Made by a program: the position numbers and the translations under genes
NCBI RefSeq assembly: GCF_000785435.2
Contig: NZ_JTDB02000001.1
Coordinates: 586,499-650,498 of the forward strand
DNA length: 64,000 bases
DNA from: Paraburkholderia sacchari
GTDB taxonomy: Bacteria; Pseudomonadota; Gammaproteobacteria; Burkholderiales; Burkholderiaceae
Direction: 5' to 3'
Shown here: in pieces, positions 52,768 to 62,559 of the stretch
Layout of the letters: every line of letters begins with the position of its first letter
Position numbering within the stretch: position 1 is the stretch's first letter
The notes under the pieces: generated by a model
What the model saw: the letters and a program-made list of their open reading frames with translations, nothing else
What the model was told of the DNA's origin: nothing
The model's database searches: none

Positions 52768-55700
52768 CTAACCGGGCCGATCGGGATGCGCGGCATCGGC
52801 ACGCGCAAGCCGGCACATTTGAGTCAGACTCTGCAGAATGAATTCGGACTGGAGCCTGGTTTCGTCATCCCAATGCTCGATCTCCGTAAGGTAGAGGCGC
52901 AGGTCCTCGCACAAGGCGAGCAGCTGGGAAGGTTCGAGCACCGAGAGCATTCCCGAGGTACGGTGCAGCAATCGTTCGAGGCGAGTGCGATCCTGATCGG
53001 CAATGGCGCTGCGATATGCCCGAATGTCGGCTTCGGTCTGATCGACAAACGCCCGGGCATACCCGGCGGGTACTTGCGGGATATCGGGGTTCTCGTGCGC
53101 GCCGGACCGGGCGCTTGGATCCGGCACTTGCAGGCTCTCGTCGAGATGCGCTGCCTCTGTGGCTGTGACGGCCTTGCCGCGCAGCGCTGAAGCGAGCACG
53201 GCCAGCGGAACCGGTTTGGTGAAGTAGTCGGCAAAGCCCATTGCCCGTCCTTCGGCAATGTCCTCAGGTCGCGTGCTTGCACTTACTGCATAGACGGGCA
53301 TCGGCAAGGCACTACGGCTCATTTCGCGAAGCAGTTCGAATCCGTTCATATCGGGCATGTCGATATCGGTCAGAACCACGTCGACGTGTGCATTCGCCAG
53401 CATCGCGAGCGCCTCGTGACCATTGCCAGCCTCGAGAACCTTCGCGCCCAACATGGATAGCTGATCGCGCAGAAGGCTCCGGTTCAACGGGTTATCTTCC
53501 GCGACCAGCACGCGCAGACCCGCCAACAGTTCGCTCGGCGCAGCGCTCGCCCGGCCGTCCGCGGATCGAGTTGCACCCGCGGCAAGCCGGGGCGTTCCTG
53601 AAATTGCTGCCCGCAGGGCGGCGTGAAGGCCGGCACGGCTATAGACCGATACATCCTGGCCGCCGTCCGCGCGCGTGGTGGCGAGCAGGGGACCCTGCTG
53701 CTTCAACCAGACGATGGCGGTCGCTGTGGGCCACCATGCGAGCACTTCCGCGGGATCGAACTCTTCGGTGACCATCAGACAATTGAACGTCTCGCGCTCA
53801 ACGGGCTCGCTCAGGTCCGACATGGCGATGGGTGTCGATGCGCCCCAGTCAAATTGATTCAGCACTGCTTCATGGTACTCGGACGCCCGCATCAGCATTA
53901 CGGTACGGTTTGGCGGCAAACGCATGGACTTGCACGCCTCGTTGCCGTGGTTCACGGCCTTGAGCGGCAAGTGAACGGTAACGCGTGTGCCCATGCCCAC
54001 CATGCTGTCCAGCATGATCCGGCCGCCCATCAGCTCGCACAGCTTCGCGCAGATCGATAGCCCGAGGCCGGTCCCGCGTGCGCGGGCGAGGCGATTCGGG
54101 GCGGCCTGTGAAAACGGCTGAAAAAGTCGATGCCGCTCGTCCTCTCGTATCCCAACACCGGTATCGGACACTTCGATTTCGATGCCCTCGTCGCCCCAGC
54201 GCGCACGCAATACGATCTTGCCGGAATGCGTGAACTTCAAGGCATTGTTCAGGAGGTTATTGACGATCTGCGAGAGGCGCACCGGATCGAAGTAAAGCTC
54301 AGCGGGGATATGACGGTCGAATACGGCATGCAAGGTCAACCCGCGCTTGCTGGCTTCACGCGCATGCGACGTGGCAAGGTGCTCAAGCAGCTCGACGAGC
54401 GAGCCGGGTTCTTCGGCAATACTCATCGCACCGATGTCGATCTTCGAAAAATCGAGTACGTCGTTGACCACTTGCATGAGCCCTTCGGCCGAGACTTGCA
54501 TTGCGCGCACGCGCTCACGTTGCTCGGCTTGCAGCGGGCCCATGGCAATGAGCTCGATGTTTCCCACGAGAGACGAAAGTGGCGTGCGTATCTCATGGCT
54601 CATGGAAGCGAAGAACGCGAGTTTTGCCTTCGCAGCGGCATCGCTTGCGAGCTTGGCTTGCCGCAGCAATTGATTCGAGTGATGGTGCTCCGTCACGTCC
54701 ACGATGGCGCAAAACAGCACGGCTTCGTGGCGGACCTCCGCGGGGGCGTAGGTGATCTCCAGCGACACCGGGCTGCTTCCGGCGCGGTTCAAGGTAAGCG
54801 GGATCTGGAACAGGCCGCTCTCGCCGACGGCCGTATTCTGCACGTCGGGACGGGCGGCGAGTGCGGCGCGAAGAGCCAGAGGCAGGCGTGCGTCTTCCTG
54901 TGCAAGACCTAGCACTTCGCGCGCAATTGGGTTCGAAACGATGATCTCCAGGGTTTCGCGGCGCACGATGCACAGGCCGACCGGCGTGACATGAACGAGG
55001 AGATGATTGAGCATTTCGCTCTCGAGCGCTCGCGACGCTTCTTCGTATGTGACCACCAGAAACCGGTAGTTCCAGTGCCGGTACATGGCGAACAGCAAGC
55101 CCAGGGCTGCCGCTGCAATTGCGCCGACCAGCAATAACTCGCCGGTCATCTTGCGTGCCTGTTGTCCGGGCGGGAGCACGAAAACGAGCCGCCCGAAGTC
55201 AGCGGCGAGCGGAGCAAGCCGCAGCGCCCAGCCATAGCCCGCCACCCAGTGAAAGACGCCGTCTTCCCGCTCGGGCAGCTTGCGGTCGAGCTGTTGTGCA
55301 TCGACGCTTTTGCCCGAGCTGGCCAGCGGCACGCCAAAACTGTCGAAGAAGATGGCGTCAGGAATCGACAATGCCTGTCTTGCCGGCTGAAGCAGATCTT
55401 TGAGGGCGATGCGGGTGAGGACGACCGCGTAGATGCGGGTGCCTTTCGCTACCAGCGATGCGCCGATCATTTCCGGACTGTCGTCCACGGCCGTAGCGGG
55501 CATCGCCAGCCAGACAACGCGTTTCTCTCTTGCGGCCTCCAGCGGATCCAGCTTTGCGGTGCGATAGTGGTTGAGCACAGCCTCCACAATCATCGCGGCA
55601 GGCATGGGCGGGTGGCGGCCTTTGTTGGCCGACTCCCCCGTGGGCGGCACGATGTACCAGTATGCGGCGCCATCGGCGACCGAGATCATCTCGATCGAAG

Positions 55701-56130
55701 GCCTCTGGCCTGCTGCAAGCAGCGTGCGGACGGCCTCATCGCAGCCTTGCCGAAGAACGTCGTTGTTCGGACCAAGGAGAGAGACACGTGCACACAGCTT
55801 GCCGGCGACGGGGCGGTGATCAGCGTGATCAGCGCGATAGCCGTCGTTGGCGCGCAGGTCGAGTATGAGGTTGGCGGCCATGAGGGCGCTGCGGCGCTCG
55901 AGCACCGCATCGACGATACCTTGCTCGTAGATGCGCGCGAGTTGTTCCTGTGCCCGCAGCGAGTCGCTCAGCCGCACGAGGAAGATCGCACCAGCGCCCG
56001 CGAGCGTGACAAGCACTAGTAGCAGCACCACGATCGAGAAGACGCGCCGCTCGCGCAGCAGGTTTTTCTCGACGGAGTCGAAGGTGCGCAGCGGCGAATC
56101 GTTGTATCGAGGTGTTGCCGGCTTCTTCAT
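52768..56130 (-). CDS. Hybrid sensor histidine kinase (HisKA-HATPase-REC-HPt)
   Basis: A 1120-residue inner-membrane phosphorelay kinase of RcsC/EvgS/BvgS type. One helix at about 31-52 and another at about 331-350 enclose a periplasmic sensor domain. A PAS-like region (370-480) leads to HisKA with His512 (ASMSHEIRTPLSS), the ATPase domain (N-box near 625, GTGLGLSICAKL at 686-697), a receiver with Asp922 (VVLTDIDMPDMNG) and a C-terminal HPt domain with His1056 (LLHRTSGML). All phosphorelay residues are present. Its start overlaps the stop of the response regulator gene (ATGA), so the two are translationally coupled partners. Ligand unknown. Confidence 0.93.
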   Translation of the reverse strand: MKKPATPRYNDSPLRTFDSVEKNLLRERRVFSIVVLLLVLVTLAGAGAIFLVRLSDSLRAQEQLARIYEQGIVDAVLERRSALMAANLILDLRANDGYRADHADHRPVAGKLCARVSLLGPNNDVLRQGCDEAVRTLLAAGQRPSIEMISVADGAAYWYIVPPTGESANKGRHPPMPAAMIVEAVLNHYRTAKLDPLEAAREKRVVWLAMPATAVDDSPEMIGASLVAKGTRIYAVVLTRIALKDLLQPARQALSIPDAIFFDSFGVPLASSGKSVDAQQLDRKLPEREDGVFHWVAGYGWALRLAPLAADFGRLVFVLPPGQQARKMTGELLLVGAIAAAALGLLFAMYRHWNYRFLVVTYEEASRALESEMLNHLLVHVTPVGLCIVRRETLEIIVSNPIAREVLGLAQEDARLPLALRAALAARPDVQNTAVGESGLFQIPLTLNRAGSSPVSLEITYAPAEVRHEAVLFCAIVDVTEHHHSNQLLRQAKLASDAAAKAKLAFFASMSHEIRTPLSSLVGNIELIAMGPLQAEQRERVRAMQVSAEGLMQVVNDVLDFSKIDIGAMSIAEEPGSLVELLEHLATSHAREASKRGLTLHAVFDRHIPAELYFDPVRLSQIVNNLLNNALKFTHSGKIVLRARWGDEGIEIEVSDTGVGIREDERHRLFQPFSQAAPNRLARARGTGLGLSICAKLCELMGGRIMLDSMVGMGTRVTVHLPLKAVNHGNEACKSMRLPPNRTVMLMRASEYHEAVLNQFDWGASTPIAMSDLSEPVERETFNCLMVTEEFDPAEVLAWWPTATAIVWLKQQGPLLATTRADGGQDVSVYSRAGLHAALRAAISGTPRLAAGATRSADGRASAAPSELLAGLRVLVAEDNPLNRSLLRDQLSMLGAKVLEAGNGHEALAMLANAHVDVVLTDIDMPDMNGFELLREMSRSALPMPVYAVSASTRPEDIAEGRAMGFADYFTKPVPLAVLASALRGKAVTATEAAHLDESLQVPDPSARSGAHENPDIPQVPAGYARAFVDQTEADIRAYRSAIADQDRTRLERLLHRTSGMLSVLEPSQLLALCEDLRLYLTEIEHWDDETRLQSEFILQSLTQMCRLARADAAHPDRPG

Positions 56131-56795
56131 GCAAGGCCGTTCTCGCGCGCGTAGGCGATCAGGTCCGCGTTGTTGGCGATGTTGAGCTTTAGCATGGCGG
56201 ACCGCTTCTGGGCCGCGACGGTCGCGAGGGAGCGATGAAAACCGGCGGCGATCTTCGTCAGCGAGTCGCCACTCGCGAACATGCGTACGACCTCGAGTTC
56301 CTTGGGAGAGAGCAGGCGGGCACTGGCGCCGGGGCGTCCACCGGCACTGGCGATCCGATTGGCGATGGCCTTGGAGAGATGCGGGCCGCCGCTTTCCGAA
56401 ACGGCGTCGAGGCAGATCCGGCGCAGGATTTCGGGATCCTCGGTTTTCCCGACAATTCCGCTAACCCCCTCGGCCTGAATGCAGGCAAGCAGCCCCGGAT
56501 TGGTGAGCATGGTGAAGACGACGATGGGCATCTGCGGAAAGCGGTTTCTGATCCGCTGGATCATGCGCAGACCGTCGTCGTTGCCTTGCTCGCGCTCCAT
56601 CGAGAAGTCGGTGACCACGAGGTCGAAGCGTTGCCGCTCGAGCGCTTCGAGAAGTTCGTTGCCCGACTGGCACATCGCGACGTCCTGAAGCCTGAGCGGA
56701 CTCAGAACGTCCTTGATCGCGAGCCGTATCATCGGATGATCGTCAGCAATCGCGACCGACAACGCACGGGAAAGTGGCGCTTGTGTCATCAGCAT
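56127..56795 (-). CDS. LuxR/NarL-family response regulator (RcsB/BvgA-like)
   Basis: A 222-residue two-domain regulator. The receiver (about 12-130; VAIADDHPMIRLAIKD, phospho-Asp in LVVTDFSMER, later VVFTMLTNPG) is followed by a LuxR-type helix-turn-helix (about 155-218; LSPKELEVVRMFASGDSLTK). SFSM-like spacing and the overall shape resemble RcsB. ATG 56795 has GTGGGGA just before it. It is first in the operon, overlapping the hybrid kinase gene by four bases, so the kinase HPt domain is the likely phosphodonor. Confidence 0.92.
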   Translation of the reverse strand: MLMTQAPLSRALSVAIADDHPMIRLAIKDVLSPLRLQDVAMCQSGNELLEALERQRFDLVVTDFSMEREQGNDDGLRMIQRIRNRFPQMPIVVFTMLTNPGLLACIQAEGVSGIVGKTEDPEILRRICLDAVSESGGPHLSKAIANRIASAGGRPGASARLLSPKELEVVRMFASGDSLTKIAAGFHRSLATVAAQKRSAMLKLNIANNADLIAYARENGLA

Positions 56796-57051
56796 GTTCC
56801 CCACGCAGAGCAGGCGTGCGGCGCCTGGAGCCATACGACAGCGACGATATTTCGAAAAATTACAATCACGGCAGGTAGTGTCATGTGCGGATCAGAGGCT
56901 GATGGCCCCTTGCCGCAAGGGCGCTCGACGGCGTTTGGCCGGTCGAGCGCATTTTTGAGAAAGTGGAGTTTATCCGAATTGCACTTTCTTCCGCGCTTAA
57001 TCCCGCACTGTATTTTTGAGGGACAAAAGAACTTGAATCGTGTGCGTTCAT

Positions 57052-57951
57052 TCACGCAGAGAGCTTGTTCACAACGGCAATGGAATTCCATCGCTTCTCG
57101 TCGCCGCCTCGGTTCGATGTTCCGCCGCCGGGTGACCCCGGCAGCCGGGAAAGGAATGCCTCGCCGGAGACCGGATTCGAAATCAGGCTGCCTTGAACGT
57201 CCAGATTGGCGAATCGGCGAAGCCACGCGAGTTGGGCATCGGTCTGAACACCGTCGACGGCAATCGAGATTCCCAGGTCGCGAGCGAGACTCGCCACGCT
57301 TGTTAGTATCGCGCTGGCAGTTCGGTCATCTGGCAGGCTGCTTGTGAATCGGCGGCCAAATTTGAGCCCGCTGATCGGCAATGCAATGAGGCTCGACAGC
57401 GTCGAATGTTCCATGCCGAAGTCGTCGAGCACGACGGCGACGCCGATACGCCGCAACTCGGACAGCCGCTCGATGAGCGTCCGGGGAATGTCCCGGTCCC
57501 TCGGCTCCGGCATTTCGAATTTCACGCAATCCGGCCGGATGGCGTGACGCCGGATGCAGCCCATGACCATAGCGGTGAAGTCTTTCGCGAGGAGTTGCTC
57601 GAGCGAAATATCGATTGAGAGCGCTACGCCATCTGGTGTGTGGCGCTGCCATCGAGCGAGATTGGCGCATCCGAGTTCGAAAATGGTTTCGAACACCGGG
57701 GGCGATGAGTTAGCCTGATGCCCGAGTCGTGCAATGCCTCTTTCAGGCAATGGCGCCCTGGGCAGATCACTCCACCCGGCGATGGCTTCCGCGCCGGTCA
57801 ATGCGCCAGAGCGCGCCGAGACGATCGCCTGGTAGGCGACCCGCAACTCGCCCGGCAAAGCGGGAGCCGATGGCGATGGATGGTCTTTGCCAATCTGTTT
57901 GGTATCCAAAGCATTGAGCCTCTTCTTGTTGCGCCGCAAGCAACTCATCAT
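57052..57951 (-). CDS. EAL-domain protein, degenerate active site
   Basis: A 299-residue protein consisting of one EAL domain. Catalytic positions of c-di-GMP phosphodiesterases have drifted: the EAL motif reads EAIAGW, the asparagine motif reads SIDISLEQL, DDFGTGYSS reads DDFGMEHSTLSS, the KID motif reads LKFGRRF and EGVET reads DGVQT. It is therefore probably a non-hydrolytic c-di-GMP or protein-interaction domain. ATG 57951 has GGGGGAG upstream. The gene follows the kinase operon direction and ends 256 bases from the regulator start. Confidence 0.85.
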   Translation of the reverse strand: MMSCLRRNKKRLNALDTKQIGKDHPSPSAPALPGELRVAYQAIVSARSGALTGAEAIAGWSDLPRAPLPERGIARLGHQANSSPPVFETIFELGCANLARWQRHTPDGVALSIDISLEQLLAKDFTAMVMGCIRRHAIRPDCVKFEMPEPRDRDIPRTLIERLSELRRIGVAVVLDDFGMEHSTLSSLIALPISGLKFGRRFTSSLPDDRTASAILTSVASLARDLGISIAVDGVQTDAQLAWLRRFANLDVQGSLISNPVSGEAFLSRLPGSPGGGTSNRGGDEKRWNSIAVVNKLSA

Positions 57952-58204
57952 GCCCGTCTCCCCCGTTGTGAATTCTATCGTTTCCCGAAGATAGGGCACG
58001 TTTTCCCTCAAGGCTATCGTAGAAGTTAGAAACGCTTCGCTGGTGCACTGGAAGTGCGACGCAAGGCGGTGCCAGCCGGGCAATTTCTGATTCCTGTGAT
58101 AGCGGGCAGCGCGCGACGCGCATAAGTTTCCAACACTACTGCAGCGTTTGATACACGCATATCTCCATGTGCGCTGCGCGCTCCATTGGAAGGGAACTCA
58201 ACAA

Positions 58205-58792
58205 ATGAATGGGAATGATCATGCCGCAGCCCCAAGAGAGGGCGCCAGTCTGTTCGCCATCCTTCTATCAGGAGGACGCCACGCGATTGAACGATTGCGG
58301 CCAAAGAATTTTTTCCGGCGCTGTGGTGCGGTACCGGCAATCGCACACAGGCTCGCTTTGACTGCCGTGCTGGCCGGAGCGGGCAACGCACAGGCGCAGG
58401 ACGTTCGCGATGACGGGTGGGTGCGCATCTTGCCGCGTTCCGGTTACGGGTTCGGGTTCTATATGGAAGCCGCGCGGCCCGCGGCTTCCACCGGCGCGAT
58501 GCCGGGCAAGTATGACCTGCTCTATACGGACCGGGCGCAAAGCGCGCGGTCCGCTACGCCGCTGAACGCAGTCAATCGTTCGCCAGCGGTACCGTCAATG
58601 GACGCGAAGGCTGGCACGGCGCCGGGTGGCTTCGAGAGCGCAGCCATGGCGACGCTTGCGCCAGGCTTGAACGGGGCCGTGCCGCTCATGGTCTTCGCGG
58701 GTTCCATATCGAACCGGTGTGCTGGGAACTACGCAATCTGCGAGCCCAATCGCTTCATCCATGAGCCAGTTCTGAACGTGCACGCGCCTTGA
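58205..58792 (+). CDS. Hypothetical exported protein
   Basis: A 195-residue protein. A hydrophobic stretch (AHRLALTAVLAGAGNAQAQD) at about 47-66 ends in an AxA cleavage site, so it looks secreted with an unusually long N-terminal region. The mature part is Ala/Gly/Pro-rich (GYGFGFYMEAARPAASTGAM), with one Cys pair near the end (NRCAGNYAICEPN). No family recognised. GAAGGGAA precedes ATG 58205. Confidence 0.55.
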   Translation: MNGNDHAAAPREGASLFAILLSGGRHAIERLRPKNFFRRCGAVPAIAHRLALTAVLAGAGNAQAQDVRDDGWVRILPRSGYGFGFYMEAARPAASTGAMPGKYDLLYTDRAQSARSATPLNAVNRSPAVPSMDAKAGTAPGGFESAAMATLAPGLNGAVPLMVFAGSISNRCAGNYAICEPNRFIHEPVLNVHAP

Positions 58793-58846
58793 TGCAGGGG
58801 CAGCACGTCCAAACAGGACTGCATCCATCTTTTTATACCGGAAACT

Positions 58847-59302
58847 ATGGCTAATTATTCGCGCATCAGTAATGCATTGCTCAAATCGAGTCGATATTTC
58901 GCGGCCGGCGCCGCGCTTCTGGAAATCAGTACACCGTCTTTCGCCGCCGTCCCGCGCGGGGTGCTCGAGCACGCGGCCGACCTGATCTCCTGGGTCGTTC
59001 TCGCCGTCGTGCCGGTTGCCGGCATCTACGTTTTCTGGATGCTGCACGTTTTGCCGGAAAAGGTAGCCAGAAAGAAGCAGCATCCGCAGAAAGAAGCCAT
59101 CCACGCCCTTTGTTTGCTGTCGCTGTTCTTCGGAGGGCTCCTGTGGCCGCTGGCCTGGCTATGGGCGCACACCAAGCCGGTTTTCTATCGGGCGGCGTAT
59201 GGCACGGACAAGGCGCCACCGGACGAAGTCGAGCCCCAAGTCTCCAAACACCGCATGCGCGCCGTAACGAACGCCCTGGCTAACGAGAAGGAAGCGGTTT
59301 AG
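58847..59302 (+). CDS. DUF3302 inner-membrane protein (YiaW-like)
   Basis: A 151-residue protein with a signal-like N-terminus and two membrane helices (ISWVVLAVVPVAGIYVFWML and ALCLLSLFFGGLLWPLAWLW). The middle segment LPEKVARKKQHPQKEAIHAL and the preceding topology match the DUF3302 family; in E. coli the family member YiaW is paired with the HlyD-type YiaV. The same pairing is seen here: the next gene starts immediately after its stop codon. Confidence 0.85.
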   Translation: MANYSRISNALLKSSRYFAAGAALLEISTPSFAAVPRGVLEHAADLISWVVLAVVPVAGIYVFWMLHVLPEKVARKKQHPQKEAIHALCLLSLFFGGLLWPLAWLWAHTKPVFYRAAYGTDKAPPDEVEPQVSKHRMRAVTNALANEKEAV

Positions 59303-60481
59303 ATGGAAATTTTGATTCTGGGTATTTACGCATTCTGTGTATGGCTGGTCTTTTTCAAATTCGAATGGCTGCCATGGAACACCGTCTCTATGGTCGTCGC
59401 TTTCACGATACCAATCGTTGCTCTTACAACCATAGTTCTGACACTCAACGTGGTGGCGCCTTCCACACACGAAGTCAGGGTCGTCGCCAAGGTGCTTCAA
59501 GTCGTGCCGCAGGTCAAGGGGCGCATCGTGGAGATTCCGGTTGAGGGCAATCGGCGCTACAGGAAAGGCGATGTCCTGCTGCGCATCGACCCGACGCCCT
59601 ATGCGCTGGCGGTCGAGCAGCTCGAAGCAAAGTTGCGCGCTGACGACGCAGCCGTTGCAGAGGCCGAGGCGTCGGCGCGTCAGCTCGCGGACTCCGTGCG
59701 CCGCGAAGCGGGGAAAGTCAGCACCGTGCAGGCGTCGCTGGCGCTGGCCCGACAACGGCTGACGGAGCAGGATGCGCTGTTTGCGGCGGGTGCCGGGTCG
59801 AAGTTCGACCGCGACGATGCCCTGGCACGGCAGCGTGAGCTGGAGGGTCAGCTCGTGAGCGCCCAGGCAGAGGAAGACGCGGCGAAGGAAAAGCTTTCCG
59901 CGAAAAGCCAGGGTGAGTTCGCCGCGATTGCGGCGGCACGCGCCCATCGGGCAGAAACCGGAAGCATGCTTGAAAACGCGAAGTGGCAGCTTGCGCAGAC
60001 GGTCTATCGCGCGCCGGCGGATGGCCAGGTCGTGAACCTGCAGGTTCGTGTGGGGACGATGCTGGTGCCGCTGCCACTGACGCCAGCATTCAGCTTCATC
60101 GAGGATGACCAGGAGCTGGTCGCGTTCTATGACCAGAACGAGCTGTACAACGTGCGCGAGGGGGATCCGGCGGAAGTTTATCTGCCGACGAATCCCGGAG
60201 CGATTCTGGATGCGAAAGTGGATTCGATCGTCTGGGCGCAGTCGCAAGGTCAATTTGCGCAAAGCGGCACGTTGCCCAACACTGGCGCGGCAGCCGTGAG
60301 CGCGAATCGCTTCGCGGTCAAGCTGGCGCTCCGTGGCGAGTCGAAAGGACGTGTGCTGCCGGTTGGAGCGGTCGGGGCGGGCGCGATATATACGGAGCAC
60401 GTGGAGGCGATTCAGATCATTCGCATGGTGTTCCTGCGTGTCAGCTCCAAGTTGAACTACCTCGTTCTCAAGCTGCATTAA
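59303..60481 (+). CDS. HlyD-family membrane fusion protein (YiaV-like)
   Basis: A 392-residue periplasmic adaptor with two N-terminal helices (ILILGIYAFCVWLVFFKF and VVAFTIPIVALTTIVLTL), a lipoyl/barrel-sandwich half (VVPQVKGRIVEIPVEGNRRY), a long coiled coil (about 110-230) and the returning lipoyl half (YRAPADGQVVNLQVRVGTML). It would bridge an inner-membrane pump and the outer-membrane factor encoded next. It begins directly at the DUF3302 stop. No dedicated inner-membrane transporter gene is in the window. Confidence 0.9.
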   Translation: MEILILGIYAFCVWLVFFKFEWLPWNTVSMVVAFTIPIVALTTIVLTLNVVAPSTHEVRVVAKVLQVVPQVKGRIVEIPVEGNRRYRKGDVLLRIDPTPYALAVEQLEAKLRADDAAVAEAEASARQLADSVRREAGKVSTVQASLALARQRLTEQDALFAAGAGSKFDRDDALARQRELEGQLVSAQAEEDAAKEKLSAKSQGEFAAIAAARAHRAETGSMLENAKWQLAQTVYRAPADGQVVNLQVRVGTMLVPLPLTPAFSFIEDDQELVAFYDQNELYNVREGDPAEVYLPTNPGAILDAKVDSIVWAQSQGQFAQSGTLPNTGAAAVSANRFAVKLALRGESKGRVLPVGAVGAGAIYTEHVEAIQIIRMVFLRVSSKLNYLVLKLH

Positions 60482-60491
60482 AGGACTCGTT

Positions 60492-61934
60492 GTGACGTAT
60501 TCGATGCGTAAAAAAACGCTGTTTCTTCTACTCGCGATTCAATTCGGATGGTTGTCTGGATGCGCGCTCGAGAATCCGCCTGCGGCCCCCGAGCTTGCCA
60601 GTCATGCAATTCCGGCGCACGACGATCATCGGCAATGGGTCAATGGCGCCGTACCGGGCGACCCCGCCGCCGGCTGGCTGGCCAGTTTCAACGATGCCCA
60701 ACTGAACCGGCTGGTGCGCGAGGCAATGACCCATAACGGCGATCTGGCGCTAGCCGCCATTCGGGTCCAGCAGGCCGAAGCGCTGGTGGCTGAGCAGAAC
60801 AGCGGCCTCCTTCCCAGTGCGGGGGTGAAGGGGCGGGTGGGCGAATCCGAATCGCAGTATCTTTCCGTTGGCGTGAGTTGGGAACTCGACCTCTGGGGGC
60901 GCATCCGTGCGCAGGCCCGGGCGGCCCGGTCCGAGCATGCTGCCTCGGAGGCCGATTATGTATGGGCGCAGCGCGTAGTCGCGGCCACGACTGCGAAGGC
61001 CTGGTTTGCGCTCATCAAATGCACGCAATTCGAAAGCAAACTGCAGCAGATCGTCGACACGCAGGCGCAGATCGTGAAGATCGAAGATCACCGTGTGGCA
61101 ATCGGCGCTGCGCCGCAAACGGAGCTTCAGGAAGCGCGAAATAAGTTGAGGGTTCATCAGGATGCTCTCATCCAGGCCACGCTCGCCAAAAACCGCGCCT
61201 CGCAGGCAATGGAATTGCTGCTGGGCCGCTATCCAGGCGGCGAAATTCAAGCGGGGCAGGACATGCCGGCCTTGCCCGCGGCCCCGCCAGCGGGCTTGCC
61301 CGCAAGCCTCATCGAGCGCAGGCCCGATATGGTCGCGGCCTCACAGCGCGTTGCAGCGGCGTTCGACCAGCGGCAATCGGCTCAGGCCGCGCGTCTGCCC
61401 AATATCTCGATCAATGCGGCGATTACGGGAATTCGCAGCAACGTGCTGACGCTCATGGACTCCAGCAGCCCGGTCAAGGGGGTGAGCGCCACGTTGCTCG
61501 CGCCCATCTTTACCGGAGGCAGGCTCAAGGCTCAGGCGGACTACTACACGCAGGCGCAAAAGGCGGCGATTGTCACTTATGGCAATTGTGCGCTGCAAGC
61601 CCTAAGCGAAGTCGAAGCGGGCCTTCAGGCAGAAACGCGTTATGCCGCGCGCGTCACGCAGTTGCAGGCACGCGTGGACGAGAGCCAGACGCTGTTGGGC
61701 ACGCAAGAGGCGCGGGCAACGATTGGGTCGACGGACAGGCGCAGTGTGTTGGAGGACCGGCAAGCGTTGTTGCTGGCGCAGAAGGATCTCGTCGATGTAC
61801 GCGGCGATCAACTCAATCTACGTGTCGATTTGCTGCTCGCACTGGGTGGCGACTGGCAGAGCCCGGGTGTTGCGGGCGCGAATGAGGGTGACTTTGCGCT
61901 TGCGGATGCTCCGGTTTCTAACGTGGTGCATTGA
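60492..61934 (+). CDS. NodT-type outer-membrane efflux lipoprotein
   Basis: A 480-residue TolC-like outer-membrane factor. The signal ends in a lipobox (WLSGC). Two TolC repeats follow: LNRLVREAMTHNGDLALAAI, VGVSWELDLWGRIRAQARAA and SLIERRPDMVAASQRVAAAF. The GTG at 60492 follows AAGGAC; ATG 60504 is an alternative. It completes the adaptor/outer-membrane pair, so the operon probably exports a small molecule in partnership with an inner-membrane pump coded elsewhere. Confidence 0.92.
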   Translation: MTYSMRKKTLFLLLAIQFGWLSGCALENPPAAPELASHAIPAHDDHRQWVNGAVPGDPAAGWLASFNDAQLNRLVREAMTHNGDLALAAIRVQQAEALVAEQNSGLLPSAGVKGRVGESESQYLSVGVSWELDLWGRIRAQARAARSEHAASEADYVWAQRVVAATTAKAWFALIKCTQFESKLQQIVDTQAQIVKIEDHRVAIGAAPQTELQEARNKLRVHQDALIQATLAKNRASQAMELLLGRYPGGEIQAGQDMPALPAAPPAGLPASLIERRPDMVAASQRVAAAFDQRQSAQAARLPNISINAAITGIRSNVLTLMDSSSPVKGVSATLLAPIFTGGRLKAQADYYTQAQKAAIVTYGNCALQALSEVEAGLQAETRYAARVTQLQARVDESQTLLGTQEARATIGSTDRRSVLEDRQALLLAQKDLVDVRGDQLNLRVDLLLALGGDWQSPGVAGANEGDFALADAPVSNVVH

Positions 61935-62559
61935 CGGAATGATACGAATGGGGTGATTGGGCGAAAGGCTCGGAATCAATTAAAAAGCCTTCGTTCAGTG
62001 GCCGCGCGCCGCTATGCTGCACCAGGGTTGCGACGAGGCTTCACGAGCACGGCTTTTCACGGGGGATGGAACCAGAGGCCGGCTATGCGGAATTGCGGAT
62101 TCGAAGCGCGCCGCAGCATCGCCTCAGTGGCTTGCTGGTCGTCGAAGTGGCCAGAGTTTGCCGGGTCGCGAAGCGTCTCAGGACCGGGACCGCCAGCGCT
62201 TCGGTGACCTGCGGGGTGGTCATCCACATCATCAACGACCGCGGCGTGTGCAGGGCGGAAAGAAGATCGGAGTCGAGTTTGGCCATGTGTGGATCTTCCG
62301 GAACAGTTGGGACAGAAAATGTCCCGATCAGCTGATACTTTTGCCACTTCGGCGGAAAATTCCCATGCTCGATGCGGATTATCGGGTGAATCCATGGAGC
62401 AGGTGGACTGCTTTTGACAGCGAACGCAGGTATAGTCTTGGGGCGCAGACCGAGGATGTCATTTGTCGCAAGGATGCCGGCAAGAGTGGCCCACCAGATT
62501 GAATGACTGATGAGGTAACGGGTCACACTGCGCCGGATAATAATAAGGAAGCCGACTTA
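61935..62559. other. 625-bp gap, no gene recognised
   Basis: Several overlapping frames of 60-150 codons occur on both strands, but none has a recognisable motif, sensible composition or ribosome-binding site. A CPNC motif occurs in one minus-strand frame (62057-62395), not enough for a call. Confidence 0.4.
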
